From assembly GCF_001425025.1 (NCBI RefSeq), contig NZ_LMDE01000011.1, forward strand, positions 289,323 through 353,322: a DNA stretch of 64,000 nt, read 5' to 3'. The translations under genes and the position numbers were made by a program. Positions 58,405 to 64,000 of this stretch are shown here, piece after piece (positions within the stretch are counted from its first letter, which is position 1; each line of letters begins with the position of its first letter). The stretch comes from Nocardioides sp. Root122 (GTDB lineage: Bacteria; Actinomycetota; Actinomycetes; Propionibacteriales; Nocardioidaceae). A model generated the notes under the pieces. That model searched no databases and was not told the origin of the DNA. It saw only the letters and a program-made list of their open reading frames with translations.

Positions 58405-59255
58405 GCGTCCTTCCCCTGACGGGCGTGGTCGGTGGCCGCGGCCAGGACCTTGGGCACCAGCACCTTCACGAGGTGGGCGCGGTAGGCGGCGGTGGCGTGG
58501 ATGTCGTCGGCGGGCTCGAGCTCGGCCAGGGCCCGCGCGGCCGGGTCACCGGCCGGGTCGCGGACGGCGTCGGTGACGTCGACGACGACGGGCACGTCGC
58601 TCACGGACACGAAGCCGAGCCGGACCCGGGTGACGTCGTCACCGTCGGTCTCGACGAGGGCGGCGACGCCGACGAGGGCGTAGTCGCCGTGGCGGCGCGC
58701 GATCTCCTGGAAGGCGACGCCGGCGCCGGCCGGCAGTGCCGGGAAGGACGCCTCGACGGCGATCTCGTCGTGGGCCAGCGTCGACTCCAGCGGCCCGGCG
58801 AACAGCTCGGCGGCGGGGATCGTACGTCGCCCGCGCACGGACGCGACGTCGACCGACCCGCCCAGCAGCTGCAGCACCATGGGCATCTCCGCCGCCGCGT
58901 CGGCGTGGACCAGGGAGCCGACGGTGGTGCCGCGGTTGCGGATGGTCGGGTGGGCCACGTGGCTCAGCGCCATCGCGAGCAGGGGCTGGACCTCGGCCGC
59001 CGCCACGGAGGCGAGGACCTCCGCGTGGCGGGCGAGCGCCCCGACCCGGACCCCGGAGGCGTCACAGGTGACGTCCCCGAGGCCCGGCAGGGCGTTGATG
59101 TCGACCAGCATCGACGGTGCGGCCAGTCGCATGGACAGCAGTGGGACCAGGGACTGGCCGCCGGCCAGCACCTTCGCCCCCTGCTCCCCCGCGAGCGCCG
59201 CGAGGGCTTCCTCGAGGGTGGACGGGCGCAGGTAGGCGAAGGGTGCAGGCTTCAT
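58401..59255 (-). CDS. FAD-binding subunit of molybdenum hydroxylase
   Basis: 284 aa. FAD motifs VLAGGQSLVPLLSMRLA (about 30-46) and TIRNRGTTVGSLVHADAAAEMP (about 105-126), typical of CoxM/XdhB. The C-terminal CO-dehydrogenase flavoprotein domain is complete. Coupled to permease (59252) and 2Fe-2S genes by ATGA. Confidence 0.93.
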   Translation of the reverse strand: MKPAPFAYLRPSTLEEALAALAGEQGAKVLAGGQSLVPLLSMRLAAPSMLVDINALPGLGDVTCDASGVRVGALARHAEVLASVAAAEVQPLLAMALSHVAHPTIRNRGTTVGSLVHADAAAEMPMVLQLLGGSVDVASVRGRRTIPAAELFAGPLESTLAHDEIAVEASFPALPAGAGVAFQEIARRHGDYALVGVAALVETDGDDVTRVRLGFVSVSDVPVVVDVTDAVRDPAGDPAARALAELEPADDIHATAAYRAHLVKVLVPKVLAAATDHARQGKDA

Positions 59256-60676
59256 CGCGGAGCGGAGCCCCCCGAGGCCACGTCGTCCACGCCACCGTCG
59301 TAGTCGGGGTGGCTCAGGTTGCGGGTCACGGTGCCGGCACCGTGGCCGCCCCGGCCCTTGACCATGTGGAAGAACACGATGACCAGGATCGTGCCGAGGG
59401 CGATGCCGCCGAGCTCGAAGTCGTCACCGAACGTGAGGGTGACGCCGCCGATGCCGGCGATCAGTCCGGCAGCGAGGCCGACCATGTTGACCGGGTTGCC
59501 GAAGTCGACGTTGTTCTCGACCCAGATCTTGGCACCCACGAGGCCGATCATTCCGTAGAGGACGACCGTGATGCCGCCGAGGACCCCGCCCGGGGTCGCG
59601 TTGACGATCGCACCGAACTTCGGGCACAGGCCCAGCAGGATCGCCACGGCTGCGGCCACGTAGTAGGCCGCGGTGGAGTAGACGCGCGTGGCACCCATGA
59701 CGCCGATGTTCTCGGCGTACGTCGTGGTCGGCGAGCCACCGAAGGCGCTGGCGAACGCGGTCGCGATGCCGTCGGCACCGATGGCGCGGCCCATGTAGGG
59801 GTCGAGGTTCTCGCCGGTCATCTCGGCGACCGCCTTGACGTGGCCGGTGTTCTCGGCGACGAGGGCGATGACGCCGGGGAGGACGAGGAGGATCGCGGTC
59901 AGCGAGAAGGACGGGCCGTGGACCACGGAGACGCCGTCGGCGAGCGTGCCGCTCGGCAGGCCGATCCAGTCGGCGGCCTGGACGCCGGCCCAGGAGACGC
60001 GGTCGTGCTCGGTGGCCTCGGTCGCACCGCCCAGCACGGACGTGATCGGGCCGAAGACCTTGTCGGCGACGAAGGACAGCAGGTAGCCGAAGATCAACGC
60101 AAGGAACACCGCGATGCGCGACCAGAAGCCCGGGAGCGCGACGGCGGCGAACACCATGAACGCGGCGGTGAGCAGCGCGATCCACTGGTCCTGGGGCCAG
60201 TAGATGCCGGCCACGACGGGAGCGAGGTTGAAGCCGATCAGCATGACGACGGCGCCGGTCACGGCGGGCGGGAGGATCCGGTGGATCAGCTCACCGCCGG
60301 CGAAGTGGACGAGCACGCCGACTGCCGCCAGCACGAGTCCGCCGACCAGGATCGCACCCGTGACGTAGGAGGAGTCGTTGCCCTCGTCGAGGGCGCGGAT
60401 CGCGGCGACCGAGGCCACGAAGGACGCGCTGGTGCCGAGGTAGCTGGGCACCCGGTTCTGGACGATGAGCAGGAACAGGATCGTGCAGAGACCCGAGAAC
60501 ATGATGGCGAGGTTGGGGTCGAGCCCCATCACCAGCGGGAACACGAAGGTGGCGCCGAACATGGCGACCACGTGCTGGGCGCCGAGGCCGATCGTCTTGC
60601 CCCACGGCAGTCGCTGGTGCGGGAGCACCGCCTCGCCGGGTGCGGGATCGACCACGTCCCACTTGAACATCGACAT
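59252..60676 (-). CDS. NCS2 family uracil/xanthine permease
   Basis: 474 aa, 12-14 hydrophobic helices. LGAQHVVAMFGATFVFPLVMGLDP at about 27-50 is the NAT/NCS2 QH motif; SPTTTYAENIGVMGATRVYST (about 325-345) is the substrate-binding TYxENIG signature (like PNTTYGENIGV of UraA). Imports uracil, xanthine or related bases with H+. ATG 60676 has GGAGG 7 bases upstream; the longer upstream frame is rejected. First gene of the operon, so import and hydroxylation are linked. Confidence 0.92.
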   Translation of the reverse strand: MSMFKWDVVDPAPGEAVLPHQRLPWGKTIGLGAQHVVAMFGATFVFPLVMGLDPNLAIMFSGLCTILFLLIVQNRVPSYLGTSASFVASVAAIRALDEGNDSSYVTGAILVGGLVLAAVGVLVHFAGGELIHRILPPAVTGAVVMLIGFNLAPVVAGIYWPQDQWIALLTAAFMVFAAVALPGFWSRIAVFLALIFGYLLSFVADKVFGPITSVLGGATEATEHDRVSWAGVQAADWIGLPSGTLADGVSVVHGPSFSLTAILLVLPGVIALVAENTGHVKAVAEMTGENLDPYMGRAIGADGIATAFASAFGGSPTTTYAENIGVMGATRVYSTAAYYVAAAVAILLGLCPKFGAIVNATPGGVLGGITVVLYGMIGLVGAKIWVENNVDFGNPVNMVGLAAGLIAGIGGVTLTFGDDFELGGIALGTILVIVFFHMVKGRGGHGAGTVTRNLSHPDYDGGVDDVASGGSAPR

Positions 60677-60735
60677 GAGCAGGCCTCCAGAATTCGCAGG
60701 GGTGTGTACCCGAGAAGCCACAAACTAGTGCGCCA

Positions 60736-60800
60736 CATCACACACCCTCACTGGCGACATCTGCCGAAGGAACGCCGGGTGTGATGACAAGTTCTTCGGC
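60736..60800. promoter_or_regulatory. Nested dyads in the permease promoter
   Basis: Outer repeat CATCACACACCC (60736-60747)/GGGTGTGATG (60777-60786). Overlapping second repeat GCCGAAGGAAC (60763-60773)/GTTCTTCGGC (60791-60800). Both lie in the 175-bp gap between the permease and the GNAT fusion. Candidate operators. Confidence 0.4.
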
Positions 60801-60851
60801 GGTTCCAGCCGATGCCTGCCGTCCGCGTGGTGGCTCTCGTAGGCTCCGGCC

Positions 60852-62186
60852 ATGCCGTCACCCACCACCGGCGGGCCCGTCGACGTGCGCCGGGCCGCGG
60901 CGGGCGACACCCTCGCCATGGCCGCCGTCGCCGAGGCGGCGTACTCCCCCTACGTCGAGCGGATGGGCGGGCTGCGCCCCGGTCCGATGGACACCGACTA
61001 CGCCGCCGCGGTCACCGACACCGAGGCATGGGTCGCCACTGACGGCGGCGCCGTCGTCGGGTTCCTGCTCCTGGTCGCGGAGGACGACGCCCTGCTCCTC
61101 GAGAACGTCGCCGTCCTCCCCTCGCACCGCGGACGTGGGGTCGGGCGCTCCCTCCTCCAGCTCGCCGAGTCCCGCGCGCTCGCGCTCGGCCTCCCCCGGA
61201 TCCGGCTCTACACCCACGTGACCATGGTCGAGAACCAGGCGCTCTACGAGCGGATCGGCTTCGTCGAGACCGCCCGCACCACCGAGCACGGCTTCACCCG
61301 GGTGTTCTACGAGAAGCGGCTGGGTGTCGCGGTCGTGCCGGACGAGGACTACGTCGCCACGCTGCTGGCCATCGTCACGAACCCCGCACCGACAGGCATC
61401 GACCCGGACGACCCCTACGGCCAGGCCGACGACGGCATCGACCGTTACGACGGGTTCGGGCGTGACGTGCGCGTCGTGAGCCTGCGGGTGGTCGACGGCC
61501 CGTACGGCGACGAGCTCGAGGTGTCGTTCGTCCTGGACCTGCCGACGGACGACCCCTCGTGGAACGGCGTACCGACCAGTGGCTCGACCCGGGTGCCCTT
61601 CGACGCGGAGTGGCGCCGGTTGAGCGAGCTCGACGATCCGGCGGCCTACGCACCGCAGGTCGCGGCGCGGGTGATGCGAGCAGCGGGGCACCACATCTCG
61701 AGGCACCGGGACGGCGGTCGCCGCGACCGGGAGCGCGCCGAGCGGCAGGCCCGGGTGCGAGCGGGGCTGCCGGACCGGGAGGCGCAGCGGCAGCTGCTGC
61801 TCCAGACGCTGTCCGGCGAGGGCGACGTCACCCAGGTGGCGGCGGACTGGTACGAGCTGCGCCTGCGGCGTGACCGCGACGACGAGCCGTCGGCTCTCGG
61901 TGGGCCACCGGAGACGATCACGTTCGTGCTCACTCCCGAGGAGTGGGAGGAGGTGCTGGTCGACCACCAGGACGACCTGACGCTCCACCTCGCAGAGGCG
62001 ATCGCCGACCCGGACCCCGACGAACGGTTCATGGTGTTCCACGACGGGTCGCTGCACCGCTCGACCCGGGCCGAGCTGCCGCCGGTCCGGGGCAGGGCCC
62101 GGGAGCGCGCGCTCGCCCGGCTGCGGGCCGAGCGCCCACTGGGCCCGGGTGACGGCTGGTTCGCCTTCACGCCGCCCCGGGAGTGA
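60852..62186 (+). CDS. GNAT acetyltransferase fused to an unknown C-terminal domain
   Basis: 444 aa, much longer than a single GNAT domain. Residues 1-150 are a GNAT with LENVAVLPSHRGRGVGRSLLQLAESRAL (about 77-104) and NQALYERIGFVETARTTEH. The rest (about 155-444) is not recognised: it is acidic, with RMRAAGHHISRHRDGG, an Arg/Glu-rich coil and ETITFVLTPEEWEEVLVD. ATG 60852. Divergent from the permease operon, with shared dyads between. No partner gene suggests a substrate. Confidence 0.82.
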   Translation: MPSPTTGGPVDVRRAAAGDTLAMAAVAEAAYSPYVERMGGLRPGPMDTDYAAAVTDTEAWVATDGGAVVGFLLLVAEDDALLLENVAVLPSHRGRGVGRSLLQLAESRALALGLPRIRLYTHVTMVENQALYERIGFVETARTTEHGFTRVFYEKRLGVAVVPDEDYVATLLAIVTNPAPTGIDPDDPYGQADDGIDRYDGFGRDVRVVSLRVVDGPYGDELEVSFVLDLPTDDPSWNGVPTSGSTRVPFDAEWRRLSELDDPAAYAPQVAARVMRAAGHHISRHRDGGRRDRERAERQARVRAGLPDREAQRQLLLQTLSGEGDVTQVAADWYELRLRRDRDDEPSALGGPPETITFVLTPEEWEEVLVDHQDDLTLHLAEAIADPDPDERFMVFHDGSLHRSTRAELPPVRGRARERALARLRAERPLGPGDGWFAFTPPRE

Positions 62187-62187
62187 C

Positions 62188-62427
62188 TCAGCCGCCGGTG
62201 GCCTCGGCGCACAGGTCCCGGGCCCGGGCGACCAACCACGGCAGCCAGACGCCGTCGATCTCGTCCAGGCACGACTCGAGGGTGTCGGACGGCGTGAACT
62301 CCTGGACGTTGCGCTCCAGGTCGGCCGTCGCCCACGCGTTGTACTGCTGGACCAGGACCGCGCCCACCACCACGAGCACGACGACTCCCGTTGCGACGAT
62401 GGCCAGGATCTTCTTCACGCCGAGCAT
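62188..62427 (-). CDS. Small single-pass membrane protein, 79 aa
   Basis: MLGVKKILAIVATGVVVLVV is the start of a strong N-terminal helix (to about 26), then a soluble tail with two Cys (ESCLDEIDG and ARDLCAEATGG) that could form a disulfide outside. ATG 62427; the extended frame upstream is Pro/Arg-rich and rejected. Its end is 1 bp from the GNAT-fusion stop. Unknown function. Confidence 0.75.
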   Translation of the reverse strand: MLGVKKILAIVATGVVVLVVVGAVLVQQYNAWATADLERNVQEFTPSDTLESCLDEIDGVWLPWLVARARDLCAEATGG

Positions 62428-63017
62428 CCTCTCGCGCCGCTGACCAGCTCGGCCACGAGGCCCAGCGGCCGTCCGAGGTCCCGAGGTGGGTGGTGGGCAC
62501 GCTGCCACGCGTCCACGTCGTGCGGCAGACCCCGGTCACACCGCCCGGTGGTCGAGCAGGGACGGAGTCACGAGACCCCTCGTCCCGTCCCCCTCGGTGG
62601 TTGAGGTGCGAGCGCCAGCGAGCCTCGAAACCACGCCCGCCCCCATCCCGTCCCCCTCGGTGGTTGAGGTGCGAGCGCCAGCGAGCCTCGAAACCACGCC
62701 CAGCCTCGAAACCACGCTCACCCCCATCCCGTCCCCCTCGGTGGTTGAGGTGCGAGCGCCAGCGAGCCTCGAAACCACGCCCGCCCCCTCCTGCTCAACC
62801 CTCGGTGGTTGAGGTGAGCGCCAGCGAGCCTCGAAACCACGCTCACCCCCCGCTGGTCGAGGAGGGACGCAGTCCCGTCACGAGACCCCTCAACAACCAA
62901 AGTGGTGAGTAGCCGAGCGAGGAACGGGCGAGGCGCATCGAGACCCAGTTCGCGGGACGTCTCCACAGATCCACTTCGTCGCCGTGAGTGTCGGTGGCCC
63001 GCAGTAAACTCGAACAC
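62428..63017. other. Repeat-rich intergenic region
   Basis: No gene is seen. It holds the palindromic array at 62593-62840, a partial unit at 62701-62716, and degenerate relatives around 62850-62945 (GGTCGAGGAGGGACGCAGTC, GTCACGAGACC). The region next to the DUF222 gene is a hot spot for such elements. Confidence 0.7.
62593..62840 (+). repeat. Array of four palindromic repeats
   Basis: Copies at 62593-62634, 62656-62697, 62737-62778 and 62801-62840 (about 40-42 bp; last one 2 bp shorter), each CTCGGTGGTTGAGGTGCGAG...GCCTCGAAACCAC, able to fold on itself. Spacers of about 22-40 bp also share CCCATCCCGTCC. The same element occurs at 32921-32959. It is not a CRISPR. Confidence 0.9.
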
Positions 63018-64000
63018 ATGATCGAAGCCTTGGAGCACCGAGTCGGGAAGGTCGACGACGACCTCTCCGCCTCCGACGTGCTCGCCTCGATCCGCTCCGA
63101 ACGCGCCACGGAGAACGCCGCCGCAGCCAGGCAGCTGGTCCTTGCCGCGCGCTGGGCAGACCTCCACCCGCCCGAGTCGATCCACCACGCCGCGACCTTC
63201 ACCGTCCCCGGCTGCGAGCACGAGGAACCCATCGCCGGAGAAGGCGCGCCGCTGGTGGCGGAGTTCTGCATCGCCGAGCTCGGAGCCGTCCTCGGCATGT
63301 CGACCACATCGGCGAAGAAGCTCATCGGCCACGCCCTCGAGCTGCGCCACCGCCTCCCGCGCCTGTGGGCCCAGGTCCAGTCCGGTGCCGTCCCCGCGTG
63401 GAAGGCGCGGTCCGTCGCGGAGACGACGATCCACACCGTCCCCACCCTGACGGTCGAAGCGGCCGCGCACGTGGACGCGCAGGTCGCCGCAGTCGCCGGA
63501 CGCATCGGCCCCGCACAGCTCGACCGCCTCGTGGCGGAGACCATCAAGCGGTTCGAGCTCGCGGCACCCGACCCGCCTGAGGATCCGGAGGACGGGCACC
63601 TGCACGTCGACCCGCGCCATGCCACGTTGAACGACGAGGACGTCGACTTCGGCGGCACGATGCACTTCGACGCCGTGCTCGGCATCGCCGACGCCCTCGA
63701 CCTCGGCCACGCCATCGCCCAGGACGCCGCGGTCCAGAAGGCCCTCGGCTCCACCGAGTCCCTCGACGTGCGCCGGTCCAAGGCGCTCGGCAACCTCGCC
63801 CGCGCCCAGACGGCACTCGACCTGGCCGGCGCCGGCGCGGAGCCCACCAAGCAGCCGCCCGCCCGGGAGGTCGTCGTCCACACCCACTTCGACGCCACCG
63901 CAGTCGGTGAGACCACGGTGTTCGGCCCCACCGGTCGGATGGAGAACCTCCAGCGGCTCGTCCTCCTCGAGCAGCTCCAGGGCTGGTGCGCCGACACCCG
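63018..64000 (+). CDS. DUF222/HNH endonuclease-like protein, 3' end cut
   Basis: 327 codons to the window edge. MIEALEHRVGKVDDDLSASD, then a DUF222 core with AEFCIAELGAVLGMSTTSAKKLIGHALELRHRLPRLW (about 80-115) and WKARSVAETT; mid region LARAQTALDLA and VVVHTHFDA. Full-length members carry a C-terminal HNH nuclease, here outside the window. These genes are abundant, often multi-copy, in Nocardioidaceae; role unknown. ATG 63018. Confidence 0.88.
   Translation, partial: MIEALEHRVGKVDDDLSASDVLASIRSERATENAAAARQLVLAARWADLHPPESIHHAATFTVPGCEHEEPIAGEGAPLVAEFCIAELGAVLGMSTTSAKKLIGHALELRHRLPRLWAQVQSGAVPAWKARSVAETTIHTVPTLTVEAAAHVDAQVAAVAGRIGPAQLDRLVAETIKRFELAAPDPPEDPEDGHLHVDPRHATLNDEDVDFGGTMHFDAVLGIADALDLGHAIAQDAAVQKALGSTESLDVRRSKALGNLARAQTALDLAGAGAEPTKQPPAREVVVHTHFDATAVGETTVFGPTGRMENLQRLVLLEQLQGWCADT

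Noticed and set aside
55478..59255. Aerobic carbon monoxide dehydrogenase
   Set aside because: The large subunit has PYRGAGR, not the CO-dehydrogenase AYRCSFR loop; the Cys ligand for copper is absent.
62593..62840. CRISPR array
   Set aside because: Repeats are palindromic 42-mers, spacers are short and similar to each other, no cas genes; interspersed palindromic element instead.

Overview
The window comes from a high-GC actinobacterium, most likely Nocardioides or another member of the Nocardioidaceae. This is inferred from gene content, not from a database search. The pointers are WhiB7 with an attenuated leader, the AdnAB recombination helicase pair, UvrD2 with a tetracysteine and HRDC tail, mycoredoxin, the UPF0182/PPA1309/PDZ-Lon block, a DUF222-HNH gene, very frequent GTG starts and 4-base GTGA/ATGA gene overlaps, and a family of short GGTTGAGG...CCTCGAAACC palindromes.

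Layout. (1) 1-5.9 kb is a reactive-sulfur (persulfide) detoxification locus. A thioredoxin faces a rhodanese, a persulfide dioxygenase-rhodanese fusion, a TauE/SafE exporter, an MMPL transporter, a Cys-rich small protein and a YgaP-like membrane protein. Three CsoR/CstR-type ATACCC...GGGTAT dyads lie between the two arms. (2) 6-18 kb is mostly core genome: a flavin monooxygenase, a tautomerase, initiator tRNA-Met, UPF0182, PPA1309, a PDZ/Lon-like protease, MoaE, DUF2342, NUDIX, a YgjP-like peptidase, a PHP protein and an enoyl-CoA hydratase. (3) 18-25 kb holds small Cys-rich proteins, whiB7 with a leader ORF and terminator, uvrD2, mycoredoxin, a stand-alone ScoMcrA-N-like head domain, nudC and deoD. 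(4) 25-32 kb is adnB-adnA. (5) 32-36 kb carries a barbiturase/cyanuric-acid-type ring-opening amidohydrolase with carbamate kinase, then a coupled Band7 / RCK_C / ion-carrier trio. (6) 36-41 kb has a two-component system, a lipoprotein flanked by two copies of a 71-bp palindromic element, a stand-alone LanC-like protein and small proteins. (7) 41-46 kb is hyuB-hyuA, preceded on the same strand by a 51-bp dyad and a highly structured stretch with tetraloop hairpins and a terminator (candidate ncRNA or leader). (8) 46-53 kb has a BTAD/NB-ARC regulator, two FAD enzymes, OsmC, a MaoC-like protein, a 39-aa ORF and a GNAT. (9) 53-61 kb is one tightly coupled operon: NCS2 permease, three subunits of a molybdenum hydroxylase, a CoxG-like protein and an amidase. 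(10) 61-64 kb has a GNAT fusion, a small membrane protein, a repeat array and a DUF222-HNH gene cut by the window edge.

How genes may work together. The barbiturase-like enzyme, carbamate kinase, hydantoinase-like HyuAB, nucleobase permease, Mo hydroxylase and amidase together suggest catabolism of cyclic ureides (pyrimidine, purine or hydantoin type) for nitrogen. An oxidative pyrimidine route is one possibility; no substrate is proven by sequence. The most notable non-coding features are the whiB7 leader, the structured region upstream of hyuA, and the palindromic repeats, one of which supplies the stop codon of the carbamate kinase gene.
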